Part shown: in pieces, positions 54,585 to 63,070 of the stretch
Layout of the letters: every line of letters starts with the position of its first letter
Position numbering within the stretch: position 1 is the first letter of the stretch
Assembly (NCBI GenBank): GCA_029245955.1
Contig: JAQWOH010000028.1
Location: forward strand, 1 to 64,000
DNA length: 64,000 bases
Reading direction: 5' to 3'
From: Fuerstiella sp.
GTDB lineage: Bacteria; Planctomycetota; Planctomycetia; Planctomycetales; Planctomycetaceae
The notes under the pieces: model-generated
Seen by the model: the letters and a program-made list of their open reading frames with translations, nothing else
Told to the model about the DNA's origin: nothing
Databases searched by the model: none
Made by a program: the position numbers and the translations under genes

Positions 54585-55601
54585 ATGCCCGACACCCTCA
54601 AAGTTGACACTCGTGTGACTGTGGAAACACCCGAAGGTGTGGATTTCCAGTTCATGATTGCGGGGCCGGGAAAGCGAGGCATGTCTTTCATCGTCGATAT
54701 TATGCTGAAGTTGGGGATCATTGCGGCCTGCCTGCTGATCCTCTCCATGATGTCGGCTCTGTCGTTCCAGGTGTCAGGGGTGGGTGGCGGCATCTTTTTG
54801 GTCACGTGGTTCGCCATGTCGTGGCTGTATGGCTCCTGCTTCGAGGCATTCTGGAATGGTCAGACACCCGGAAAGAAATATCAAAACCTGCGAGTTGTTC
54901 GCACCAATGGCACGCCGATTGGCTGGTTTGAAGCGTTCGGACGTAATTTACTGATAGTTGCCGACGGAATGCTGGTGCTAGGACCGTTGGCTCTGAATAC
55001 GGTTGGTCTGCTGTCAATGGCCTCCACGCGACGGATGCAACGACTGGGGGATTTGGTGTTCGACACGATGGTTATTGATGAAGCCCGCGAGTTCATCAGT
55101 CGTGCAGCCGGAATCACTCATGGAGTGGAACGGCTGCGCCGCAGCGAATGCAATGGACAATTTCATGTTCCCGAACGAACGCTGGCGGTCGTCGAACGTC
55201 TGTTTGAAGGAGACCGTCTGATTTCCGACGGCCGCCGGGAGGAAATCGCACGCACACTTTCACTGGCCCTCAGGTCACGCCTTGACTTTGTCGAACCAGG
55301 ACCGGATCCGCTGAATCCCAATACTTACTTCGTTCAGACGCCACTGAAGCACACAACGTTTCTGAAGCGTGTGTTGAAAACATTTTCAGACAGTCCGAAC
55401 GGCCGGGCAGCCCAGACAGAAGACGACGGCGACGATGCGTCACTGGAAATTATTGACGAGACCCTTCACAGCATGAATGTATCGGACAGCGGTCCTGAAA
55501 GCCCGGCGGATGCAGGGCCTGCCGAGTCGGCGGAAGGAGCGACCCTTGTTACGGGAGCCGACTGGCAGCAGCCGGCATCTGGTGACGGGAGCACGTCGTG
55601 A
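54585..55601 (+). CDS. RDD family membrane protein
   Basis: 338 residues. An RDD-like membrane domain (about 25-165) has hydrophobic helices LKLGIIAACLLILSMMSAL and GGGIFLVTWFAMSWLYG, followed by the characteristic WNGQTPGKKYQNLRVV. Residues 170-340 are cytoplasmic, mixed and partly acidic (TEDDGDDASLEIID), of unknown role. It is the first gene of a seven-gene run; its TGA overlaps the GTG start of the next gene. RDD proteins are often transport-related, and in this setting it is part of the MoxR/DUF58 cluster, whose exact function is not known. Confidence 0.88.
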   Translation: MPDTLKVDTRVTVETPEGVDFQFMIAGPGKRGMSFIVDIMLKLGIIAACLLILSMMSALSFQVSGVGGGIFLVTWFAMSWLYGSCFEAFWNGQTPGKKYQNLRVVRTNGTPIGWFEAFGRNLLIVADGMLVLGPLALNTVGLLSMASTRRMQRLGDLVFDTMVIDEAREFISRAAGITHGVERLRRSECNGQFHVPERTLAVVERLFEGDRLISDGRREEIARTLSLALRSRLDFVEPGPDPLNPNTYFVQTPLKHTTFLKRVLKTFSDSPNGRAAQTEDDGDDASLEIIDETLHSMNVSDSGPESPADAGPAESAEGATLVTGADWQQPASGDGSTS

Positions 55602-56638
55602 ACCGTGAACGATTCATTCGCCAGCGGCGAGCCGACTGGCAGCAGCTTGAAACGCTGCTGACGGGCATGAAGAACCGACGCCTGAGCCGGTGGTCCGGTT
55701 CAGACGTCACTCGTCTCTCGGGACTCTACCGCTCTGTCTGTTATGACCTGTCTCTGGTGCAGTCACGGGAATGGGGAGCAAGACTGGAACAGTATCTGAA
55801 TGACCTTGTTGCTCAGGGCCACAATTGCCTCTACCGGTCGCCACCGCGGTCCATCGACACCGCACTGAAGTTTCTGTCACATGGCTTCCCACAGTTATTG
55901 CGCAAACGGAAAAACTTCTTCTTCGTCTCTTTGGCCCTGTTTGCCGTACCATTCCTGATCGCAATGATAATCGCGACGAACGATCCTGTGGTGGCTGAGC
56001 AAATCATTGACAAGACTCAGATGGAACAGGCGGGCGAGAGTTATTCAAAGGATCTGTACAAGGACATCGACGCCAATTATGCAGAAGAACGCACGTTCAT
56101 GACGGGCTTTTATGTATGGAATAATGTTGGGATCGCGTTTCGATGTTTCGCCCTGGGAGCATTTTTTGGTGCAGGGACAGTGGTTACGCTGTTGTTCAAC
56201 GGAATCATGCTGGGGGCTGTGTGTGGCTATATCATTAACCAGGGGTTTTCGGACAACTTCTTCAGCTTCGCCATATCACACGGCTCGTTTGAACTGACTG
56301 CTATTGTGATCTCCGGGGCGGCAGGGCTGCTGCTTGGCTGGGGCATGATTCACCCCGGTGAACTCAGCCGACGAGAATCGCTGCGGGTACACGGCATCGA
56401 TGCCATCAAACTGGCCTCGGGCGCAGGGGCCATGCTGGTTATTGCGGCATTGATTGAGGGCTATTTCTCTCCGATGGCTTTGCCGCACAGCGTCAAGTAC
56501 GTTGTGGGAACCATGATGTGGGGGCTGGTATTCGTATACCTGGTACAGGGAGGACGTAACGCGTCCGGAACAGAGACAACGGCCGATGGCCATCGTCACG
56601 AAGTCTCAACGGCACATTCGGCGGAGGATTCCGAATGA
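55598..56638 (+). CDS. SpoIIM-like (DUF95) membrane protein
   Basis: 346 residues from GTG 55598, overlapping the previous stop. An N-terminal helical part (FIRQRRADWQQLETLL, RLSGLYRSVCYDLSL) is typical of stage II sporulation protein M relatives. Then come several membrane helices (FFFVSLALFAVPFLIAMII, ALGAFFGAGTVVTLLFNGI, GAVCGYIINQGF, ELTAIVISGAAGLLLGWGMI). In non-sporulating bacteria SpoIIM relatives commonly sit beside MoxR/DUF58 operons, as here. A role in envelope remodelling is inferred from the family only. Confidence 0.88.
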   Translation: MNRERFIRQRRADWQQLETLLTGMKNRRLSRWSGSDVTRLSGLYRSVCYDLSLVQSREWGARLEQYLNDLVAQGHNCLYRSPPRSIDTALKFLSHGFPQLLRKRKNFFFVSLALFAVPFLIAMIIATNDPVVAEQIIDKTQMEQAGESYSKDLYKDIDANYAEERTFMTGFYVWNNVGIAFRCFALGAFFGAGTVVTLLFNGIMLGAVCGYIINQGFSDNFFSFAISHGSFELTAIVISGAAGLLLGWGMIHPGELSRRESLRVHGIDAIKLASGAGAMLVIAALIEGYFSPMALPHSVKYVVGTMMWGLVFVYLVQGGRNASGTETTADGHRHEVSTAHSAEDSE

Positions 56639-57462
56639 AGGTCGAGGACTGTATTGTGTCCGTCGAGCGCCGAAGTGTCGGTGGCTGCATTGACCTGGCC
56701 TTCATCTTTGCCAGGCAGTTCATAGTGCCGCTCAGTTCACTCACGCTGTGTTTTGCTGTTCCGTCGACCTTGCTGGCATGGCTTCTCGGCGAGTCGATAG
56801 GGCGCGATGTCCTGATTCCATGCACCATGGTGTTTGCTTTTTTCAGCACAATGCTGGGAGGAGCGATGATCGCCGCAGTCGGTCCGCAGGTTTTTGGAGT
56901 CCCTATGAGTACAATGTCCGCACTACGAGGACTGGGAAGTCGCATCTTGCCGTATGCCCTGCTGGCCATGCTGGCTCGCTGCACGGGCATGTGTATGATG
57001 ATTCCGATCATCTTTGCTATGGCCTGGTGTGGCCATCTTCCGGAAGTCATGTTTCTGGAACGTACTCCGTTGTCGCAGATCAGCCAGAGACTTTCGTGGC
57101 TTGGCCGCAGCGGAGGGTACTCACGGAACATCGGACGATTCATCACGCTGACATGTTATTGGGCGCTGTTTGCCGTGGGATTGTTTCTGATAATCGACCT
57201 GCTTTCCGCATGGGTGTTCAACGCTCCGATATTTTTTGGCACAATCGCCCCGGGTCCTGATCTGATGCAGGCGCTGACGTCGCGAATCATCGACGACCCG
57301 ATTGTTGTCGTGACATTGCATGCAGCGATGTGGCTCACGTATCCCATCATCCGTCTTGCGTGGTTCTTCTGCTATCTGGACCAGCGTATCCGCAACGAGT
57401 GCTGGGATCTGGATTTGCAGTTTCGCGTCGAAGCGGTGCGTCTTGAGGAGCAGATGGCATGA
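56635..57462 (+). CDS. Membrane protein of MoxR/DUF58 operon, unknown family
   Basis: 275 residues; ATGA overlap with both neighbours. About five hydrophobic segments: FIVPLSSLTLCFAVPSTLLA, MVFAFFSTMLGGAMIAAV, ALLAMLARCTGMCMMIPIIF, CYWALFAVGLFLIIDLLSAW, and PIIRLAWFFCYLDQRIRN. The C-terminal IRNECWDLDLQFRVEAVRLE resembles the end of membrane proteins often found before DUF4129 genes. No enzymatic motif is seen. Confidence 0.8.
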   Translation: MKVEDCIVSVERRSVGGCIDLAFIFARQFIVPLSSLTLCFAVPSTLLAWLLGESIGRDVLIPCTMVFAFFSTMLGGAMIAAVGPQVFGVPMSTMSALRGLGSRILPYALLAMLARCTGMCMMIPIIFAMAWCGHLPEVMFLERTPLSQISQRLSWLGRSGGYSRNIGRFITLTCYWALFAVGLFLIIDLLSAWVFNAPIFFGTIAPGPDLMQALTSRIIDDPIVVVTLHAAMWLTYPIIRLAWFFCYLDQRIRNECWDLDLQFRVEAVRLEEQMA

Positions 57463-58421
57463 AGCAGGCTGCTACTATTTCTCCGTTCCCGATACCGACT
57501 AAAACTGCTGCAGTCCGCTGGTGTCCGCGACAGGCTGTGCAGGCGTTGCTATTTCTCGTTGCTGCCGCCCTCGCTTTTGCCCCCGCAGCCAAAGCACAGC
57601 CCTCCTTCAATGTCAGCGACCAAGCAACCGTTCTTAACGCGCAGACAGGAAAACTTCCGTCTGAGCAGATTCGTCAGTCAGCTGGCCGCGTCATGCAGCG
57701 AAATGACTACCGCTCAGTGCGACGCCGTGTGCTAGAGAACATCGTGGATGACACGGATGCCGACAAGGGTTTCCTGCAGCAGTCACTGCGGACTATGAGT
57801 CGTACGATTGGCGATTTCTTTGAATGGATTTTTACAGGCCTGTTCTCTTCACGACCAGGTCGTCCGGCCAGGCCTCGTACCCCAGCGGCGTCACCAACAA
57901 CTACGTCAGGCAGCAGCGGCCTGGATTTCAGTTTCGGCCAGGCATTGCTCTACGTGGGACTGGCCGTTTTGACCGGGATAATCATCTGGCTCATTGCCAC
58001 AGTCCTGAAACATTCGGATGGCAGCCGAAGTCTGAATCGTGAGGGACTGTTTGACCAGGATGGCCTGTCCGACCTGAGCATTCCTCCGGGGGAACTGGCC
58101 GCGTCGACTTATGAAACGCGTGCGCTGCAGATGGCGAACAGCGAAGATTTTGGAGGAGCGATTCGGGAATTACTGATCGGCAGCATGAGCTGGATTGAGC
58201 GTGCTGGTCTGATACGGTTTCGCAAAGGCCTGACGAATCGTGACTATGTGCGGGCTGTCTGGCGGCAGGAAGATCGGCGGCTCGCCTACGGCTCCACGGC
58301 ATTGGAATTCGAACGTATCTATTTTGGTCGGCGCGAAGCGACTCGTGAGATGTTTCAGAACTGTCTGCAAAATTTCCAAGGATCATTCCGTGAAGAAGAA
58401 ACGACGACTGCAGAGGTCTGA
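57459..58421 (+). CDS. DUF4129-domain membrane protein
   Basis: 320 residues, starting with an ATGA overlap. The N-terminus carries a signal or anchor (ALLFLVAAALAFAPAAKA), an extracytoplasmic helical segment follows, then a membrane helix (ALLYVGLAVLTGIIIWLIATVL at about 165-190). The C-terminal DUF4129 domain has ALQMANSEDFGGAIRELLIG, GLIRFRKGLTNRDYVRAV and the ending RIYFGRREATREMFQNCL. DUF4129 proteins accompany transglutaminase-like and MoxR/DUF58 genes; the function is unproven. The next gene starts 32 bases inside this one. Confidence 0.85.
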   Translation: MKQAATISPFPIPTKTAAVRWCPRQAVQALLFLVAAALAFAPAAKAQPSFNVSDQATVLNAQTGKLPSEQIRQSAGRVMQRNDYRSVRRRVLENIVDDTDADKGFLQQSLRTMSRTIGDFFEWIFTGLFSSRPGRPARPRTPAASPTTTSGSSGLDFSFGQALLYVGLAVLTGIIIWLIATVLKHSDGSRSLNREGLFDQDGLSDLSIPPGELAASTYETRALQMANSEDFGGAIRELLIGSMSWIERAGLIRFRKGLTNRDYVRAVWRQEDRRLAYGSTALEFERIYFGRREATREMFQNCLQNFQGSFREEETTTAEV

Positions 58422-59841
58422 CGTATTCTGGCTGACCGCGGTAGCCCTGCTGATTCTGCTTCAGTTCTGGTGGGTACCCGGAGATCCAGGTACACCTGAC
58501 GATACGTACAGCAACAGTATTGAAGGCAAACGCGGATTTTTCCAGACGCTTGAGGACCTGTCAGCCGCTGCGCTGTTTCCACCGGTTCGTCGCGAGTCAC
58601 GCCTTCTGATTCCGGACGAGCCCTGCACACTGGTGATTCTCAGTCCGGATCGATATCCAAATGAATACGAACAGGCGGAGCTGGCGGAGTTTGTCCTTAA
58701 CGGCGGCACGTTGTTGTTCGCCCCCAACTGGACACACCCGGACTGTTCGATTCCACAGTTGAGTATTCATACGGAACAGTGGACAAACGCCGGAGACGAT
58801 TCCGTCGCTTCTCCCATATCCCCCGCACCTCTGCCCGGATCTGCGGGAGGTGCAGCATCTGAGACCGATGCCCAGCCTGCTGAACTTCCGGCAGAGGTTC
58901 CTGATGCCACCGTGGCGCTTAAGCCGGCGACTGTCCCCCCGACCAGCAACACTGAGAATTCACCGGACAGGATGCTGGAAGACGCCTATAAGAAGAATCC
59001 CGCGTCTCCGCCGCAGCCACGTTCACAGGTGTCCGGACTATCTGAAACAGATGATCTGAGAGACGCTCGCAGATTTCAGGCAAACAGCCAGCTTGTCGAA
59101 GGGGCGGTGTCGTGGCGGACTCGAGCTCAGCTGAGTGACGCAGCGATAAATCCGATTGTGCTCGTAAAAGCCAGCGGCGGGACTGTCCAGGCCGGCGCAT
59201 GGAACTATGGCAACGGGCTGGTGGTGGTCAGCGCCAGTGCCGATGTCTTTTCCAATCGGGCCATGCTGCACGACGCTCAGGCGGAACTGGCGGTGCGTCT
59301 TGTCGAATATGCCCATGCTCATCACGTCGACCGACCTGGTTCCGCAGCGACGCCCATTGTTATCGGAGAATTTCTGAATGCCAGTGACGCCTATCGTGGC
59401 ACGGCAGTCCTGATGAGTCCGTCGCTGCGATCCGGCACACTGCAATTAGTAACTATCGCAATTCTGGCCGGTTGGTTCGGCTTCCATCGATTCGGTCCGC
59501 CAAAACGCATCAATGCATCGCAGCGACGAAGCCTGACGGAAAGCGCAACGGCCGTGGGCAATCTGCATTTCCGTACCGCCAGCGGTGGCGAAGCAGTCCA
59601 CTGCTACGTCGAATACATGAAAACACAGATGCAGAAAACCTTTGGCAGCTCAGTGCGTCTGGACGACACAGAGATAATTGCACTTCGCACGGGACTGGAA
59701 CCGAAGGAAGTGCAGCAGCGAATCGTCAATGCCTCCAGCCTGAGTGGGGCCACGTCCACTACAGCCTCCCAGGCTGCGTCAGCCATCCGTGACCTGTCCG
59801 GCCTCCTGGACCTTTTGACCGGCAACAGAAAGATAAACTGA
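58390..59841 (+). CDS. DUF4350-domain membrane protein
   Basis: 483 residues from GTG 58390, chosen because it gives a short basic N-terminus (KKKRRLQRSD) followed at once by a membrane helix (VFWLTAVALLILLQFWW). The upstream frame extends only into the DUF4129 gene. The DUF4350 domain (about 40-110) has RGFFQTLEDLSAAALFPP and QAELAEFVLNGGTLLFAPNW. A low-complexity Pro/Ala-rich linker follows (about 140-215). Then comes ANPIV-like beta structure (GAWNYGNGLVVVSASADVFSNRAML), a second membrane helix (LQLVTIAILAGWFGFHRFG), and a cytoplasmic tail. It is predicted to work with the MoxR ATPase downstream. Confidence 0.85.
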   Translation: MKKKRRLQRSDVFWLTAVALLILLQFWWVPGDPGTPDDTYSNSIEGKRGFFQTLEDLSAAALFPPVRRESRLLIPDEPCTLVILSPDRYPNEYEQAELAEFVLNGGTLLFAPNWTHPDCSIPQLSIHTEQWTNAGDDSVASPISPAPLPGSAGGAASETDAQPAELPAEVPDATVALKPATVPPTSNTENSPDRMLEDAYKKNPASPPQPRSQVSGLSETDDLRDARRFQANSQLVEGAVSWRTRAQLSDAAINPIVLVKASGGTVQAGAWNYGNGLVVVSASADVFSNRAMLHDAQAELAVRLVEYAHAHHVDRPGSAATPIVIGEFLNASDAYRGTAVLMSPSLRSGTLQLVTIAILAGWFGFHRFGPPKRINASQRRSLTESATAVGNLHFRTASGGEAVHCYVEYMKTQMQKTFGSSVRLDDTEIIALRTGLEPKEVQQRIVNASSLSGATSTTASQAASAIRDLSGLLDLLTGNRKIN

Positions 59842-59843
59842 AA

Positions 59844-60803
59844 ATGGAATTGTCTAAAGTATCCCGAATCTTTGATTCCGCCGTCGAACAGATCGGCAAA
59901 GTCGTTGTCGGTCAGCTGGAACTTGTTGAGGGAGTGTTGATTGCAATGTTTTCGGAAGGCAGCGTGTTGATCGAGGGGCCTCCGGGCCTTGGCAAGACTC
60001 TGCTTGTGAACGTGCTTTCTCGCACCGTTTCATGCAACTTTAACCGCGTGCAGTTCACACCTGATCTAATGCCGTCCGACCTGACCGGACACAGCATCTA
60101 CGATATGAAGGAACAGACCTTTCGCTTCAATCGAGGGCCGGTGTTCAGCAACATTCTACTGGGCGATGAAATCAACAGGTCACCTCCCAAGACACAGGCG
60201 TCGCTGCTGGAAGTCATGCAGGAACACCAGGTGACGGTCGACGGCGTAACACATTCACTTGATCGACCATTTCTTGTGATCGCCACCCAGAATCCCATCG
60301 AACACGAAGGCACCTACCCGCTGCCGGAAGCACAGGTTGATCGCTTCATGTTCAAGCTGCTTGTGGACTATCCGCCCGTTGCCGACGAAGTGGATATCCT
60401 GCGACACTACACCGGTGGCAGGGATCCGCGGCATCTGGATAATTTCAGATTGAATTCCATTCTGCAGGCCGAAGAGGTCATTGAGGTGCAGGAAGCCGTG
60501 AAGCAGGTCATTGTGGAGGAGAAAATCCTGACGTACATCGTCAACATCGTATCGGCTGCACGAGCGTGGGGATCCGTGACGGTAGGTCCGAGTCCGCGGG
60601 CCGGCGTCAATATGCTGATCGCCGCTCGTACGCTGGCAGCGTGCCGGGGGCGCGACTTCGTTACGCCCGACGACATCAAGGAACTGGCTCCCTGGGTACT
60701 GCGACATCGACTGAAACTACGTCCGGAAGCGGAGATTGAAGGCAGTACGCCGGACGAAACCATTCGCCAGATCATGGACAGCGTCGAGGCTCCTCGATCA
60801 TGA
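59844..60803 (+). CDS. MoxR-type AAA+ ATPase
   Basis: 319 residues. Walker A GPPGLGKTLLVN (about 45), the MoxR hallmark QFTPDLMPSDLTGHSIYD, Walker B ILLGDEINRSPPKTQASLLE, sensor 1 VIATQNPIEHEGTYPLPEAQ and sensor 2 region PSPRAGVNMLIAARTLA are all present, so it should be an active cytoplasmic ATPase. MoxR proteins act as chaperone-like remodelers of partner proteins with VWA or DUF58 domains. The DUF58 gene follows with an ATGA overlap, and the DUF4350 gene is two bases upstream. Confidence 0.95.
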   Translation: MELSKVSRIFDSAVEQIGKVVVGQLELVEGVLIAMFSEGSVLIEGPPGLGKTLLVNVLSRTVSCNFNRVQFTPDLMPSDLTGHSIYDMKEQTFRFNRGPVFSNILLGDEINRSPPKTQASLLEVMQEHQVTVDGVTHSLDRPFLVIATQNPIEHEGTYPLPEAQVDRFMFKLLVDYPPVADEVDILRHYTGGRDPRHLDNFRLNSILQAEEVIEVQEAVKQVIVEEKILTYIVNIVSAARAWGSVTVGPSPRAGVNMLIAARTLAACRGRDFVTPDDIKELAPWVLRHRLKLRPEAEIEGSTPDETIRQIMDSVEAPRS

Positions 60804-62161
60804 TTCCGTCCCGTTTTCTGATATGGCTCGCCGTTTTTCTAACAACGCCAATGCTGCTGGGTGGCGTTGCAGATGTCATTCCGGATGCGGTTCCGGGCGT
60901 CGGAAACGTCGACGTGTCCGGTCGCACGCTGGCGGATCTGGCATTGTTGCTCAACGTCGTGCTGGTAATTGTGGCCGGTGTCGACGTACTGATCAGCGGG
61001 TCACCGAGCGAGATTGAAATTCAACGTGAGATTTCGGAAGTCCTGAGCGTCGGCACCCCCAATCCGACAAAACTGATACTACGAAGTAAGTGTCGCCTGC
61101 CTCTGACTGTTACACTTCATGATGATGCTGGTGAACTTTGCGAAACGGACAGGCTTCCGCAGAACATAACGCTCGCCCCCTGGAAGGAACATTCGATCAG
61201 TTACGTGGTCACGCCGTTAAAACGTGGTGCCACTTCACTGTCGGCCGTTCATTTCAGATTCCCGACAGTCATGGGACTCTGGACACGTCACGAGGTGCGT
61301 AAGCTGCAGACACCGGTCAGAATCTATCCCGACATTCGAGCGGTCTACCGCTATGAACTGATGGCCAGTCGTAACCGCCTGGCGGAAATCGGCGTGCGAA
61401 TGATGAGGATGCCCGGTCAGGGCCGCGAATTCGAACGACTTCGCGAATACCGCTACGGGGACGAGATTCGACAGATTGACTGGAAGGCCACTGCCCGACA
61501 GAGGCAGTTGATCACTCGTGAGTTCAACGTGGAACGCAATCAAAATATTGTCCTGATGGTCGATTGCGGTCGTTTCATGAGAAACGAAACAGACGGAATC
61601 TCGTATCTTGATCAGGCCCTGAACTCGGCCATCATGCTCAGCTACATCGCCCTGGGGCAGGGAGACAACGTTTCCTTGATGGCGTTTTCCAACCGCATCG
61701 AACGTTTCATCCGCCCGGTGCGAGGAAAACCGGGCATTCAGAATATTCTGAGATCCACTTACGACATTCAGGCCAGCAGCAAATCGGCCGATTACAGTCT
61801 GGCGCTGGAATACCTGTCAACCGTGCAGCGCAAACGGGCACTCGTAATCCTGATCACCTTCGTCACAGATGAGGTGCAGCTGAACGTTATCGGTGAAAGT
61901 CTGCAACTGCGTTCGTTGCCATACCTGCCGATGTGTGTACTGCTGCAGGACGTCGGCCTCAGGCAAATGGCCGACCGAATTCCCCAAACGGACCTGGAAG
62001 CGTTCCATACGTCAGCCGCCGCACAAATCCTCACCGGACAGGCTCAGCAGGTCGCCCGAATGCGGGAAAACGGCGTCATGATGCTGGACACACCACCCAG
62101 CCTGCTGACCGAACGCCTGATCAACGAATATGTGATGGTCAAGACGCGCAACCTGATGTAG
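60800..62161 (+). CDS. DUF58-domain protein (VWA-like), membrane-anchored
   Basis: 453 residues. Two N-terminal hydrophobic segments (FLIWLAVFLTTPMLLGGVA and LADLALLLNVVLVIVAGV) anchor the protein. A beta-rich region (about 75-190) precedes the DUF58 signature GREFERLREYRYGDEIRQ followed by IDWKATARQRQLITREF (about 212-245). A VWA-like half has VLMVDCGRFMRNE, where a metal-ion DxSxS motif is usual but here reads DCGRF, so metal binding may be altered. It is the last gene of the operon; the downstream region is gene-free. It is the probable partner of the MoxR ATPase. Confidence 0.92.
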   Translation: MIPSRFLIWLAVFLTTPMLLGGVADVIPDAVPGVGNVDVSGRTLADLALLLNVVLVIVAGVDVLISGSPSEIEIQREISEVLSVGTPNPTKLILRSKCRLPLTVTLHDDAGELCETDRLPQNITLAPWKEHSISYVVTPLKRGATSLSAVHFRFPTVMGLWTRHEVRKLQTPVRIYPDIRAVYRYELMASRNRLAEIGVRMMRMPGQGREFERLREYRYGDEIRQIDWKATARQRQLITREFNVERNQNIVLMVDCGRFMRNETDGISYLDQALNSAIMLSYIALGQGDNVSLMAFSNRIERFIRPVRGKPGIQNILRSTYDIQASSKSADYSLALEYLSTVQRKRALVILITFVTDEVQLNVIGESLQLRSLPYLPMCVLLQDVGLRQMADRIPQTDLEAFHTSAAAQILTGQAQQVARMRENGVMMLDTPPSLLTERLINEYVMVKTRNLM

Positions 62162-63070
62162 ATGCGGAGGGACCGGGTTGGCGTGGGATCTTATCCCCGG
62201 CCCATACCTGCCTGTTGGAATCTGTTACTAACATGCTGTCCTCACCGTATTGTATGGCTGAGTCGCATAGCTGTATCTCGGAGTTTCGGCCAACGGCTGC
62301 TTAAGTTGAAGCGGCCCCTCTGTTCTCTGGCACACGACCGGACCCCGGACTGTCAGTTTCTAACTCCGCTGCGAAATCATCACGATCGAACAGCGACCGA
62401 ATTGTATTGACACGCCGTTTCCAGATCAGCATGCGTCGCCAGCAAGTAAGTTACCACACGGTTTTATCGACACGTTCTGTGTATTCGCTCGCCGAGCGTG
62501 CCGGTATCCAGTGGTTATGAAACGACAGCTGACAGAACGTTCGGCTCCGCGGATTATGGCAAGATTGCGACCGCGCCGCAGAGCCGTTATCCGCGCTTCA
62601 CAACATCATCAAAACCGCCGCTGCACAGAGCCACTTTTACATACTGATTGATGGCTCACAGCTCGCATACAGGGAAAGCCGCTGAGACACCCTCTGAATT
62701 TCTCAGCAGCAGCCCTCGAACGCTCTGTAAAGAAGGTAGCGACAACGCAGAAAAGAGTCATCATTTGTGAATAACACGACAATACCATGTCGTGGTTGCG
62801 CAGTCCGGTTCTCCCTCTTACCTCCTGTAGGCGGCGTCTCATCCAGCTCAAAAACGTGGACGGGAAGAATTAAGCACCGGACTGTTCCGGTTGGGACACT
62901 TTGTCGAAACCATCAGCCGGCTCCCGGCTCAGCAACACACACCGCGGGTTGAACAAGAATGCGAACCGTGAGTAACGCGGAACATGAATACCTGCGGAAT
63001 CCGGTGCCGGCCGCGGCGTTTTCAGTCGGATTTCAGGGCAGTCACCACGATAAAAAACCAACGACCGCAG
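62162..63070. other. Spacer of about 900 bases
   Basis: It lies between the convergent DUF58 and hydrolase genes. Frames on both strands are short and rich in Arg, Cys and Ser with no motif. No clear terminator was identified. Confidence 0.45.

Noticed and set aside
57719..57765. GATGACACGGA-like core similar to the dispersed repeat
   Set aside because: Occurs inside the DUF4129 coding sequence without the AAACGTA flanks; chance match.
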